Assembly: GCF_947623445.1 (NCBI RefSeq)
Contig: NC_135244.1
Coordinates: 4,402,001 to 4,466,000 of the forward strand
Length of the DNA: 64,000 bases
Direction: 5' to 3'
Source of the DNA: Clavelina lepadiformis
Taxonomy: Eukaryota > Chordata > Ascidiacea > Aplousobranchia > Clavelinidae
Below the pieces are notes generated by a model. That model made no database searches and was not told where the DNA came from. It saw nothing but the letters and a program-made list of their open reading frames with translations. Shown here one piece after another: positions 33,105-46,353 of this stretch. Every line of letters starts with the position of its first letter. Positions within the stretch are counted from its first letter, which is position 1. Position numbers and translations under genes: made by a program.

Positions 33105-35873
33105 TTATCGGGACAGCACTTCCTTGCAGGTACCAGTCACTTCAAAATTTACAAACGAGGATTCCCAAAGAATTACTACACCAGTCTCGTTAACGATTTT
33201 CTTTTTATTGATCCTTTGCGTGTAATCCTTGTTCACTTTTGTTTTAGTTCTGACGTTGTCAGTCGTGTTGTAAAGACGCCATCCGCCGTCGTTTAGCGCC
33301 CTCATCTGACGGTAGAGGAGTCTGCAGCGTTTTAGATGTTTTTTTTGGGTTAGAGGTCCAGGCATGTGTAATTCAAACGAAAACTGGCGAACGCATTTGT
33401 AGAGTCCGGTCTCAAACAGTTCTTGCATTATCTGAAAAGGATAGGAACTTAATACGAATGACCTACAGTAGGTAGGCTTACATTGTAAATAAATGAACTA
33501 TTATTTTCGCTGCTGGCGGCTACAACAGTGAGCTTGATGATAAGTTTTAGTGAACTTAATTGTCACAAACTTACGACGTCTTCAAATCCCGTCCCATCGC
33601 CCCTATCCGTGTCGACTTTAAGAAAATCCAAATGTCTGTCTTCGTGTCCAAGTTCTTTGATAAGAGTTTCTAAATTATACAAAAACAGAATAGTCAATGT
33701 ATTGTATAAAGTTTCGACGTTCAATTAAACAAATAAAATTTGAACTGTTACAATTGATCCGTGTTGCATTTGTCCCCGTCTACTCCACATAATATTGGAT
33801 TAACTTGTAAAGTTATACTTCGGATTATGTTTAGTGCGTTTGCAACGAAATTAGCCAAATAAATTATTATGTCTGTATTGGCACGATCAAGTTTATATTC
33901 AAAAATCAGCTTTCATGCTCACTGAGAGTTCTCATTTTCCATCCGTTAAATCCGCTGTCGTTGTCTTCGTTTGAAATTCCTACTTTGTGGAAAATTACGC
34001 CAGTGTTTCTGATCGAATTGTCAGCAAGTGTCATGGCTGTATAAAGCAAAAACTGTTCAGAAATCATCGCTTAAAAACAAAATACGATGGTTGCACACTA
34101 CCATTAGCCTACAACACTGATCATTAACCGTGCTTGTGCAATTCAAACCGGTTTTATACTTACAGGGGTCAAATGAGTGAACCTCGCATCCGAGTTTTGC
34201 CATTGCATCATCAAAACTAAAATCGTTGTTAATCCCGAAAGAATAAACCAAGCATTTTACTTTATCTCCACCTTGCGGCCAAAATTGCTTTTCAACACAA
34301 AGATCATAAGCTCCGTCTCCTTTGAAAGGTCTCCTGGTCTTACCACCAAGGTATTTGCTCTCAGTGCAATGATACTGAAGACAGAAAGGTAGAAATCACG
34401 TTCCTTATGCATGTAGTTATATCGCGCTTCTCGTAGGCCTATATCGAGATAAGATATCTAGGCTACTTTTGTCGGAGTACTTACGGGGCACAGTAAAATC
34501 TACAGTACCAGGTATAACTTTGGGCATTAATAATTACTATATTGATCATTACGTTGATCCTTGTGTTTTCGGTCGTTTTAACTATAAAAATCAACTGCTT
34601 TTTTAGTTCCCGAAACACTATGAAACATATCAAATAAAACTTAGCGCATTAATGATCTCTATCTAACATTCATACCTGTCGCTGGTACATATAATTCCAA
34701 ATTCTTTCAAGCTCTTCTTCGGGGGAAGCTTCTCCGGGAGGTTTCAGTTCCTTGTTTGCCAAAGCTGATAATATTATGCTTATTGAAATGTCTTATAAGC
34801 TTGAAGCGTTTTGTAAATCCTTATGCGTGAGTAAGTGCTAGAGAATTAATCGGAGCTTAAATACTAAGGTAATCTGCAATTCTGTGTGTTTTGGTTACGT
34901 TACTTACGTTCTAGAATGGGCGGAATGGGTTTCATAGCAGATGGGACCGGTTTCTTGCTGTTCTTACAGGCAGCTGCACAGATAAAACTCAACAATTTTA
35001 TGAGAAACTTTGTGTATGATGCTTTTATGGTATTGTTTTGATTAAGAGCCTACTAGAGTTGCAACGAAACAATCGCGTAAAACTGCCCAAATTCAAAGTT
35101 TTTCACCGAATTTATATCTGTACTTTGGTAAATATTACGCAATAGGATATTTGGCAACTCCATGCCCATTAAAAAAACTTCTTATTTTGCTAATAATATA
35201 GATAAAAGTCAGTATTATAGGATGATTATTACGCTACCATTATAAATCTGCAAAAAAGGATGATATCATTTCACATTGCTCGTGCCCTTTACTGTACTAC
35301 TAGTTTGTATCCATTTCACTCCAAATACGATCTAATTAAGCAAATGACTTAAGAAAAAATGTACGTGTGATAATGCATGCCGGTGTCAAGTCTTAACAGC
35401 GTTTGCCAGATACTAAGATACCTTTTATTGAAATTAAAGCAAGTTTCTCGGCTTGTAATTTTTGTTTGAGTAAAGTCTCATGAAGTACTTTATCTAAATC
35501 ATGCAGCACATGTAATCGACCGCTTGGTTAAAATATAGGTTGATCGTCTATTCACTATATAATCTCAGAAAGTAATGCTTCAAGACTTCAGATCATGATA
35601 ACATTTCATATAGACCTAAATACGACAGCGAAGTTCGTTTTGGTGAAGTAGACAGTCAATACATGGGTATTTACGTTTTAAGTGCTTCTAGACAATTCAT
35701 ATAAACAAAGAAGGCTTAAAGTTTAACAATTACTTACAAGTATTATCGTCAGTTTTGCAGAAGCTCCACATCCCGTAAATCTGATCCCAGTATAACATCA
35801 GAAAAACAGATATGGCAAAACATACGCAAATAATAATTAGAGAAACAATTTTAGCATTACAATTTTTCACCAT
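33105..35873 (-). CDS. METTL24-like methyltransferase, type A copy 2
   Basis: The exons are 35738-35873 (ATG), 34908-34973, 34676-34764, 34164-34374, 33923-34036, 33575-33669 and 33105-33431 (stop). All borders and phases agree, giving about 345 aa. The signal anchor is in exon 1 (residues about 9-28). SAM-binding-like blocks are YSFGINNDFSFDD and FDPSM, with FLKVDTDRGDG from exon 6. Differences from its sisters include DDAMAKLGC for DDEMAKLGC, KTRRPFKGDGAY for LTSGPYIGDGAY in exon 4 and KKIVNETGVVILW in exon 7. The ORF1-only element lies just downstream. The membrane anchor and family suggest a secretory-pathway methyltransferase of unknown substrate. Confidence 0.85.
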
Positions 35874-37292
35874 CTGTCTCATGCCGCTTACAACTCTTCT
35901 GTAACTGACACCTGAAGTCTTATTCTATTAATATATAGAAATGTTATTGTGATAATGCTGGTAATGCTGAACCAATCCTGTAACATATATTGCTTGTTAA
36001 GGTGAGCCTATTCATAGAGGCTTCTAACAAATCTACCGCTACAGTTAACTTATTTGTTTGTATCAAACAATAATCAGATATTCTCATAAAATCACCAACA
36101 CAAAAAATCTAGGGAAATCGTGGTGAAATTACATGGAAGTGTATCCGTTAGCCACCTTAATTTTTCTCTTTTCTACTTTTATAGTATAAACTTTTATACT
36201 TTGTTTCAAGTTTTTCTTGCTACTACGCCTTTTAATTTTATATTGGACCATTTACATTCTCACCCACAGATTTGATTGTTCATCTTGACGGCTTATTGTT
36301 TGAAGACTAGCTTCAATTAGCCGTGATCAATATTATAATGACTTGTTTTCCACTGCTGTAATATATGACCAAAGTCCTTGTTGGCTTGTAAAGATGACAA
36401 TAAAGTTGTCTATCTTAACACTGAACTTCTTGAAATTGAACTCAACGATGGTTACACTGGAATGACAACTGTATATACTGATTATGTTGAAGTTTCTTTG
36501 AACAATTACATTAAAACAAAACATTGGCACAGCAACAGCATAAAGACGTCCATGTTACAGCGACGATCTTATTAGACTGATTGCATTGAACAACTGTGAA
36601 TAATACACGCAGGATAGGCAGACACGACATTTATGCCACGACTTAAATCTGACAACAGGAAATCATAGGCACACAATGCAATGCTTCGCAAAGCAGATTT
36701 CCGAAAACAAGAATTATACATTGTTTTCGATCTGTATACTATATTGCTCATTTAGGCCAACCCCATCAAAATAGCCTATGTTAAACATATATGCTTGTAG
36801 ATTTAGGCTGGTCTATTAGGTACCGTTGTTGCGGGTCTACTCTTATCTTTCGTTTTCAAAGGTTGGAAAAGTGTATTCCAATACAACATTTTTCATTGAA
36901 TACCAGTGTGATAACAGGTTTAACTCGACGCCTATTGGACCTTTTCTTTTGTTTTAGTAACATGATATCATTATTACGTTAACCGGTTCTAGGTCGATTC
37001 AACCCACGTACGATTCAACCCGCGGACGATTCAACCCAGGACGATTGAAACGGCGGACGATTCAAACCAAGACCATTCAATTAACCCGCGGACCATTCAA
37101 CCCGCGGACGATTCAACCCATTTACAAAAACGTCTACAAAGTTCGTTATCAGGCACGGATGCCGCTTGTACCACTATACCAATATAGATCTTGTGATGAA
37201 ATGAAATCAAGTTAATGAATCGTGTTGTAACTAGTAGGCCTGCTTAGCGAAAAATAAATAGAGCTTACACATCGATTAAAAGTCAAACCATT

Positions 37293-38031
37293 CATCTAGA
37301 ACGCTGCAGACTCTTCTACCGTCAGATGAGGGCGCTAAACGACGGCAGATGGCGTCTTTACAACACGACTGACAATGTCAGATGGTACAAAGCACAAGTG
37401 AACAAGGATTACACACAAAGGAGCAATAAAAACCAGGGCTTCGGAGCAGGCGTAAATTTTAAATTGCTCCAGCTCCAGCTCCGGAGCTCTCTTTTCTCAT
37501 AAATTAGCTCCAGCTCCAGCTCCGGAGCTCATTGATACCACTGCTCCGGCTCCAGCTCCGGCTCCATTACGTCACAAACTGAGGTTTAAGGATGAAGGCT
37601 CAATTTGGAATATATAGCTCAATAGGTCAGTCAGTAGTCAGTACCATCGCTACTATGAACATGTGACTGCTCTGCTGTCAAATTCCCAGTAATTCTTAAT
37701 TTGGTGAAGGGTTGCTCTTAAATTATGTGAATTCAGCCAATAGTAGTAGACTAGTAGCATAGCATCTTATGAAATACATCGGAGCCGGAGCTATGTTTTA
37801 AACAACTGGCTCCAGCTCCTGCTCCGGCTCCATTTGAATTTCAAGAAGAACTCCGGCTCCAGCTCCAGCTCCTTTGAAAATGCACGGCTCCGGGGCTCCG
37901 GCTCCGGGCTCCGGCTCCAAAGCCCTGATAAAAACGATATTGTAAAGGGCGGTGGTGCAGTAATTCTATGGGAATCATCATTCGTGAATTTCGAAGTGAC
38001 TGGTACCTTTAAGGAAGTGCTGTCCCGATAG
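37293..38031 (+). pseudogene. Captured METTL24-like last exon, split by a MITE (copy 2)
   Basis: The structure is the same as the 27536-28274 remnant: + strand, truncated at HLERC, interrupted at the YTQRSNKN/KNDIVKGG point and ending at the parental stop. It arose with the 9,757-bp duplication, not by a second capture. Confidence 0.85.
37434..37927. mobile_element. hAT MITE with GCTCC-repeat interior (copy 2)
   Basis: TSD ATAAAAAC occurs on both sides, with the same TIRs as the 27.7-kb copy. Both copies share the insertion point, so transposition preceded the tandem duplication. Confidence 0.9.
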
Positions 38032-40603
38032 AAATATTGCGCAAAACTAAAAGCTATTCTCATAATTACAACGTGTTGAATCGTCCTGGGTTGAATCGTC
38101 CGTGGGTTGAATCGTCCGTGGGTTGAATCGTCCAGGGATTGAATCGTCCGTGGTTGAATGGTCCTGGGTTGAATTCTCCATGGGTTGAATCGTCCGTCCG
38201 TCCAATTGAAACGGTTACTGTTTTCAGGGTACAAAATAAAGCTTCGTTCAGTAGACTGCAAATTACCGACTCTCTATATCAGACTAACGCGTTGAACTCC
38301 GTAGTACAAATGACGTAAATCGGAAGTAATCAAAACGGAGTTGCATATACTAAACACGGCCAAAATATAGTACAGCGCTTATTGTTAAGCACACGAAATA
38401 AGCACAAATAACATTATAATATCATCAGATCTGCACAAGAATTCCATAAGAATAAGGGCTAATTATGACAATTAGCACAATGGTACTTATCGTGCGACTT
38501 AAAAGTTTAACCTTACTCTTACCACACTGAAGTAATAAGGGACCTGTAACATATCTTTTGCACTTCCCCATCAATTTTTAATTAACTGCATAAAAACTGT
38601 TGTTGAAAGTTTGTGACGTAACAATAAGTATCAGTAATGCATAAAACTCACTGTGAAACACGTTACTCACTTTTTCGTGACGTTCACTTACCTTAGTCAG
38701 TAAAGTTTAGTATATTGGAATATTATTTCCTTGTCTTGGCTTTAGCTTGGATTGAAGAAAAGCTGGTGAGTGTTTGTTTGATTTTCCAGTGTTTGCATTG
38801 TACCGGAATAAAATTTAATTTGGATCCATTGAAAGGTAATTAAACTGAATTCAGAAATATACCGGTACATAGGTTACTGCAGTACTGTGTTCTATGTGTT
38901 AAGATCAAGACATCTAAACAGACAAATGCAACAATATTCGTAAGCCCGTCAGAAATTACACAACTAAAGTAGCTTTGTAGAAAACTTATGTATAGAATGT
39001 ACCATCTCCCCAAAATTGTTTTCAAGTGGTGTACACCTAAGCAGCAAACTCGAATCGATCTCTGGTTGTGAGATCATATAGCCTACACGTCTGAGTCAAT
39101 AAACTTCGCTTGATCTGACTTCCATGAAGGCTACGTTCGTACGCTACGCTACGACGTTCTTCTCTGCCAACACTATTTGCAGAGAAACAGTAGGATAAAA
39201 ACTCAAACTAAAACGTTTATTCAAACTAGTGAAACATAAGACATTCCATGACATTATGTCGTGCAGTACAGCACAAGCATCTGTATAGCAGGCCCGATAA
39301 TAATAATCATATGTGAAGACTGCGCCAAGAAGTCGGAAAATTTTAAGAGGCAGTGCTATGTGGCGCGAAGCGCTACAAACTAAACTTACGAAGGCCTAGA
39401 GTAGGTATATGGTAACCTGACATAATCTTTATTTTCGTAATGAGACAAGTCTTTGCATGACTTAAACTCGCCGGTGATCCGTCATTGCTCGAGCTCCGGT
39501 TTGTTTACCGAGATAATCGCTTGGCAGTTCCGATTGACACAGTTTTTTTTATTTGTATTTTTGAATTTTTTCCGTGGTATTGCCCGAATTGGAATTGTTC
39601 AATAGCAGCACAGACCTTTTTATAGAATTTTGAACGACTGCGGATGCCCACACACAAAAATCTATTAACTCATCAAGTTTTTTAATTTTGAGGGTCGTAA
39701 TACAGAATTGATTCAATACTGCAAACCAGTTTCCGCAAAGTGATAGTACACTTCTTAATGTAGGATAATGTAAATTAAATCCTTTATGATAAAAAAGTAA
39801 GAAAAGGACGCGATGTGAGAAAATTACCACGTGTGAGTAATCTGAGGGCGCCAGCCAGCGACAGACCAAGAAGTACCGAACTGCCGCTACACGTGAATAA
39901 GTAACTACGTAGCATGTGACCATTTGATCTACAAACAAGTAACTGAATTAGAAACCACATAACTTAATTTGCTTAATTCATGTATACGAATAATTAACCA
40001 GGGAAACAATAAACAACTTCACGCTGGTCTGTACAACTTCCGTAGCACTGCTGCAGTCCATACGTAAATAGGATCATAAGCAAAAATACACACAGCTCAC
40101 ACAAGGCTAAAATGGTAACGGATTGGATTTCTGGAGCATCTTCTATGGTTTGCAAAGTAGGTCAGCATATAGCACTTGTTCCTGTTCAGTGGACAGTTCT
40201 AAATTCGTTCAATACTGTATAAAAAATTACTACATAAAAACGTGTAACGGTCGGAAATTGCACAAGGGCTAGTTCGGTTCAAGGAATCGAGCGATGAGGA
40301 ATTATCGCCGGGTGTAAGTCATGCAAAAACTTTCCTCATACCGGCTAGAAACATTATTATCATACCATACAAGGGAGCTAATACGAATCAAGACTCGATA
40401 AACAAAACGGCTCCTTTTCAATAGACTTAGTAGCGCGGGAAAATGTTTTTTAAAAAAAACTACCGACAAGGCAGGCGAAGATCAATATACAGATATAGGA
40501 GCGTTGCAATATACGGAGCGTTGCATTAATCATTACACTATATAGCCTACTACGGACTTGCAGACATTTTTTGGGCAAGTTCGACACAAAATTTTACTGA
40601 TAA

Positions 40604-40736
40604 TGGCAAATGATAGCGTTACAATGCTTCGTGATAATTTCCCTAAACCAGCAGAAGAAATGAGACTACCTGGTGTGAACTTAATTTCGGTTTATGGCCC
40701 CCATGTTGAGGACTACAGCTTCAACGAAATTATAAA
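40604..40736 (+). CDS. Candidate + strand first exon, unknown product (copy 3)
   Basis: This is the duplicate of 11458-11590: ATG, the same peptide (MANDSVTMLR ... SFNEIIK) and the same donor GTATGTAAG. The product is unrecognised, and no downstream exon was found. Confidence 0.3.
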
Positions 40737-41491
40737 GTATGTAAGAACTTTGATTCTAATTGAATCGAACTTGGCCTTGATTGTTTAATGGGTAGGCCTA
40801 CATATATACATCTCGTGGTTGAAATAATCGTATTGTAATTATGACAAACAATGTCCAAAGTTTCTTTAGTTTTTTTCTTAATAAAGCTAAGTATTTCAAT
40901 ATAAACACAGAGTAATTTGTTCATAGCACCATTTACTGCAAAGACAGTTATTTCTAAATATAATAACATGATTGGTAACTAAATACAGTGATAATAATTA
41001 AAGCAAGCATTTAATTTATACAATTAATTGACTCGGATTTCGTAATAAAATGTATAACTTACAAATACATAACCAAGCTACTTCAGATTTTCTCAAGCCA
41101 CGGTTCGCGACCGTAATGAGTGTTGCCAGAAACATAGCCTATAGATGGATCGTAAGTATAGTTTGCTCAAAAACATAACTGTTTAAGTATTTGAATGGAT
41201 TACAGTACTATACTATTCTTGTGTTGCAGGCATTGTGTAGAATTGTTTTCAAACAATTTTGGTTGCAAAAAGATTTCGTTGAGAAATGTTAGTCTATTGT
41301 CTGCTTCACTTTTAAATATAGAGGAATGTAGGCTAATAAAGCGTCGGTCGTAAAAATAGAATTTAAACAAAAACTTTTGTAAAACAAAGAGACCTATCTT
41401 AAATGTTTAAATTAAATTACTAAACAGTATAGCCAAATTTTGGGAGATATTTGCGACAATCATAGCAAGTTCCTTCAGTTTTGCTTCATTT

Positions 41492-44240
41492 TTATCGGAT
41501 CATCGCTTCCTTGCAAGTACCAGTCACTTCAAAATTTACAAACGAGGATTCCCATAGAATTACTGCACCAGCCTCGTTAATAATTTTCTTTTTATTGCTC
41601 CTTTGCGTGTAATCCTTAATCACTGATGCTTTGTATCTGACATTGTCAGTCGTGTTGTAAAGACGCCATCCGCCGTCGTTTAGCGCCCTCATCTGACGGT
41701 AGAAGAGTCTGCAGCGTTCTAGATGTTTTGGTTGGGTTAATGGTCCAGGCAAGTGTAATTCAAACGAAAACTGGCGAACACATTTGTAGAGTCCGGTCTC
41801 AAGTAATTCTTGCATTACCTGAAAAGGATAGGAACTTGATATGAATGACCTACAGTAGGTAGGCTTACATTGGAAATAAATAAAGTATTATTTTCGCTAC
41901 TGGCATCTACGACAGTGAGCTTGATGATAAGTTTTAGTGAAAAATTATAAACTTAATTGTCACAAACTTACGATGTCTTCAAACCCCGTTCCATCGCTTT
42001 TATCCGTGTCGACTTTAAGAAAATTCAAATGTCTGTCTTCGTGTTCAAGTTCTTTGATAAGAGTTTCTAAATTATAGAAAAACAGAATAATCATTGTATT
42101 GTTTAAATTTTCGACGTTCAATGAAAACAAAGAAAGTTTGAACTGTTACAATTGACCCGTTTTAAATTTCCCCCCTTCTACTCTACATTAAATTGGATTA
42201 ATTTGTAAAATTATACTTCGGATTATGTTTAGTATGTTTGCAACGAAATTAGCGAAATAAATTGATATGTCTGTAGGCTATTGCCACGATCAGATTCGAC
42301 GTTTTTGAGATGGCTACAAATCCACGACTTTTCAGCAACAAGGTAAGTTATATTCGAAAAATTAGCTTTCATGCTTACTGAGAGTTCTCATTTTCCATCC
42401 GTTAAATCCGCTGTCGTTGTCTTCGTTTGAAATTCCTATTTTGTGGAAAATTACGCCAGTGTTTGTGACCGAATTGTCAGCAAGTGTCATGGCTGTATAA
42501 AGCAAAAACTGTTCAGAAATCATCGCTTAAAAACAAAATACGATGGTTGCACACTACCATTAGCCTACAACACTGATCAATAACGATACCTATTGCAAGT
42601 CAAACCGGTTTTATACTTACAGGGGTCGAATGAGTGCACCTCGCATCCGAGTTTTGCCATTTCATCATCAAAACTAAAATCGTTGTTAATCCCGAAAGAA
42701 TAAACCAAACATTTTGCTTTATCGCCACCTTGCGGCCAGAACTGTTTCTCTACACAAAGATCATAAGCTCCGTCTCCTATGTAAGGTCCACTGGTCAGAC
42801 CGCCAAGGTATTTGCTCTCAGTGCAATGATACTGAAGACAAAAAGGTAGAAATCACCTACCTTATGCATAGAGTTATATCGCGCTACTCGTCGGCTTATA
42901 TCAAGATAAAATATCTACTTTTGTCGGAGTTTATACGAGGCACAGTAAAATTTACACTACCGTGTATAACTTTGGACATTAATAATTACTATATTGATCA
43001 AGTAATCAAAACTAATAATTACTCATACCTGTCGTTGGTAGATATAATTCCAAATTCTTTCAAGCTCTTCTTCGGGAGAAGCTTTTCCGGGAGGTTTCAG
43101 TTCCTTGTTTGCCAAAGCTGAAAATATTATGCTTATTGAAGTTTCTTTAAAGTTTGAAACGTTTTGTAAATCCTTATGTGTGAGTAAGTGCTAGAGTTTT
43201 AATCGGAGCTTAAATACTAAGGTAACTTACACTTCTGTGTGTTTTCGTAACGATACTTACGTTCTAGAATGGGCGGAATGGGTTTCATAGCAGATGGAAC
43301 CAGCTTCTTGCTGTTCTTACAGGCAGCTGCACAGATAAAACTCAACAATTTTATGAGAAACTTTGTATGATGCTTTTATAGTATTGTTTTGAATAAGAGC
43401 CTACTAGAGTTGCACCGAAACTATCGCGTAAAACTGCCCAAATTCAAAGTTCTTGACCAAATGTCTACAAATGTAGGCTACTTTGGTAAATATTACGCAA
43501 TAGGATATTCGGCAACTCCATGCGCATTAAAAAATCTTCTTATTTTGTTAATAATGTAGATAAAAGTCAGTATTATAGGATGATTATTAGGCTACCACTA
43601 TAAATCAGCAAAAAAGGATGAATTCATTTCATTTTGTTCATGCCCATTACTGTACTACTAGTTTGTATCCATTTCACTCTACATACGATCTCATTAAGCA
43701 AATGACAAGAAAAAATGTACGTGTGATAGTGCGTGCCAGCGTCAAGGCTTAACAGCGTTTGCCAGATACTAAGATAACAGTACCATTTAATGAAAATTAA
43801 AGCAAGTTTCTCAGCTTGTAATTTTTGTTTGAGTAAAGTCTCATGAAGCACTTTATCTAAACCATGCAGAACGTGTAATCGACCGTTTGGTTAAAATATA
43901 GGTTGATCGTCTATCCACTATATAACTACAGAAAATAATGCTTCAAGACTTCAGATCATGATAACATTTCATATGGACCTATATACGACAGCGAAGTTCG
44001 TTTTGGTGAAGTAGACAGTCAATACATGGGTATTTACGTTTCACGTGCATCTAGATTCTAGACAATTCATATATACAAAAAAGGCTTAAAGTTTAACAAT
44101 TACTTACAAGAATTCTCGTCAGTTTTGGAGAAGCTCCACATCCCGTAAATCTGATCCCAGTATAACATCAGAAAAACAGATATGGCAAAACATTCGCAAA
44201 TAATTAGAGAAACATATTTAACATTACATTTTTTCACCAT
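41492..44240 (-). CDS. METTL24-like methyltransferase, type A copy 3
   Basis: The exons are 44108-44240 (ATG), 43261-43326, 43029-43117, 42621-42831, 42379-42492, 41972-42066 and 41492-41818 (stop). Phases agree, giving 344 aa. Exon 1 gives a signal anchor (residues about 9-27), followed by a proline-rich stem (AMKPIPPI). Exon 3 gives the PEEELERIW helix. Exons 4-6 give the Rossmann-like core (YSFGINNDFSFDDEM at about 140-154, FDPSM at 164-168, FLKVD at 220-224). Exon 7 gives QFSFELHLPGPLTQ, DGGWRLYNTT and VILWESSFVNFE, and ends CKEAMIR. This is the intact counterpart of the broken gene at 12.35-15.64 kb. Exon 6 has slightly changed residues (HLNFLKVDTDKSDG). The exon 5 donor is GTAAGC where the sisters have GTGAGC. 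Confidence 0.86.
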
Positions 44241-46353
44241 CTTTCTCGTGCCGCTTACAACTCTTCTGGAACAGACACATGAAGTTTTATTGTATTAATA
44301 TATAGAAATGTTATGGGGATAATGCTGGTAATGCCGAACCAACCCTGTAATGTATATTGCTTGTAAAAATGAGCCTATTCATATAGGCTTCTAACGAATC
44401 TACAGCTACAGTTAACTTATTTGTTTGTATCAAACAGTAATCAGGTATTTTCATAAAATCACCAAAGCAAAAAATGTAGGGAAATCGTGGTGAAATTACT
44501 TGGAAGTGTATCCGTTAGTCACATTAATTTTTCTTTTTTCTACTTTTATAGTACAAACGTTTTGACTTTGTTTCAAGTTTTTCTTGCTGCTACACCTCTT
44601 GATTTACATTGGACTGCATGAATTCTAGTTTTAATGTCATGTCTTGAAGTTAGATTATCCTAATTGCAAATATTCCACGCATCGTAAACTCTTTCTATCT
44701 TTTCGCTTCATCGTGCAACCGATCTTTTGATTTCCTAAAAAGAGATTTGTTCGAAATATTGCTATCTAAACAATTCAATTAGTCAGGCACAAATCAAATC
44801 TGAAAACGATAACTTACTACACATAGCAAGGTTTCCTGTCCATTTTAGACTAAAAACATTTCACAAAAACTGCTGATTCAGGCCAACCCGATCGAAATAG
44901 CCTATGTTCAACATATAAGCTTGTGGATTTAGACTGGTCTATTAGGTACCATGGACGCGAGTATAGTTTTATCTTTCACTGTCAGAGGTTGGAAAAACGT
45001 ATTCCAATACAACATTTTTCATTGAATACCATTGTGGTAACGGGTCTACCTCGATGCCTATAGGACTTTCTTTTGTTTTAGTAACTTGATATTATCATTA
45101 AGTTGTTGACGTGAAAAGGAAGAAAAGTAACTTAATCTGCAGGCTTAAATGTTTCATCAGTTGAAATTCTACTGACTAGGACGACAATGATAAGAACGTG
45201 ATTGCTCGTCAACATGATATCGTTACCTTTAAATCATTTACACGTTAGTTTTATCTCTGGCTTAATTCAAATTTCATAGAAGGTAGGCCTACGTATTATA
45301 AATCCTGTTAGGCCTATAAACATTTTTGGACGTTGCCTTAATTCGATTTAACACCATTTCCAAAAGAAATTCTTTGTCCGACTCGGGCCGCTTCATAAAC
45401 TACATTCCCGGGTCTCTGCTCAGTGTTCATGCTTGCCGTGAACTTTGTTATAGCTCGCTTTGATAATCTCACTTTAACAACGATACGAAGGGGTTTGTTT
45501 TAAAAAGTTGTCAGAATTTCGTGTATTTAAGACTTTATCGTGTGCAAAATATAGGACAAGGAACAATAGAGTGTGCATGACAACGGCCCGATTCATAACT
45601 TGACTTGGCTCGACTGCGCTTAAGACAAATAATTATTTGAGTTGACGTATAAAATATTGATTGATTGTAATTAATGAAATAATAACTTAGTTCCAACTCT
45701 GGGGTACCACAAAACGTACCCGTATGGGCAGGTATGTAATTAATAGAGTTGAAACCAGTATCAGGTAAATCTAATGCCAAATTTGAGCCCTTTGGGAACC
45801 CGTACACATGTCATTACGGCATAGACATACAATTGCGGCAAAAAGCAAATATGAATCAAGACTTAGTAAACAATACATCTCTTTATATGGTTTTCGTGGT
45901 TGAGTCAGCGACAGGCTGAAAGAACCGTAGTCCAATGTGGTTAGGCTTTAACTAATCTATAAGACAACTCTGTAGTGCCGAGCACATGTATGTGACGTCC
46001 ACTAATCATTTCTGTAATTATTACGCTATATCTCTAACAATCATCGCTAAAACAATATATTTCAGCATGAGCTCAAAATATTTATAGCACCACGCAGTAC
46101 GTCAAAGCATGATGCAGTTAGTTCGGAAGTGCCAAACATAATTGCATGATTAGTGACCATACGCTGGTTATAGAGATATCCTAAAATCATATGACGCAAT
46201 GGTATGGTTTGTTGTCGTACGCACAACAAAAATAACAGCCAACTAAACAACCATTTTCGTAAAACAAAGTTATACCTTTAGATTATGTTAGTAACAAATA
46301 TGAAGATTTTTCGTTGTAATTATAAGAATAGCTTTTAGTTTTGCGCAATATTT

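Larger units (their letters stand above)
25782..35538. repeat. 9,757-bp tandem repeat unit, left copy
   Basis: The sequence from TAGGTTGATCGTCTATTC at about 25.78 kb recurs at 35.54 kb with a constant 9,757-bp offset up to about 39.63 kb. By eye I count about ten substitutions in 3.9 kb. The unit holds an orphan type A exon 1, a foldback-like element, flank matching 9.07-11.1 kb, a LINE ORF1 and the complete type A copy 2 gene. Confidence 0.9.
36993..38209. mobile_element. Foldback-like element with captured host exon, copy 2
   Basis: This is the tandem duplicate of 27236-28452 at a 9,757-bp offset, with arms at 36993-37119 and 38074-38209. It carries the same captured exon (37293-38031, + strand) and the same hAT MITE (37434-37927, TSD ATAAAAAC). 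Only a few substitutions separate the two copies. Confidence 0.75.
35539..39630. repeat. 9,757-bp tandem repeat, partial right copy
   Basis: This copy is nearly identical to 25782-29873. It includes the 5' part of type A copy 2 and a second foldback-like element. At about 39.63 kb the sequence switches from matching the 29.8-kb copy to matching the 10.5-kb copy (TCTATTAACTCATCAAG is present again). That point is the apparent exchange site. Confidence 0.85.
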
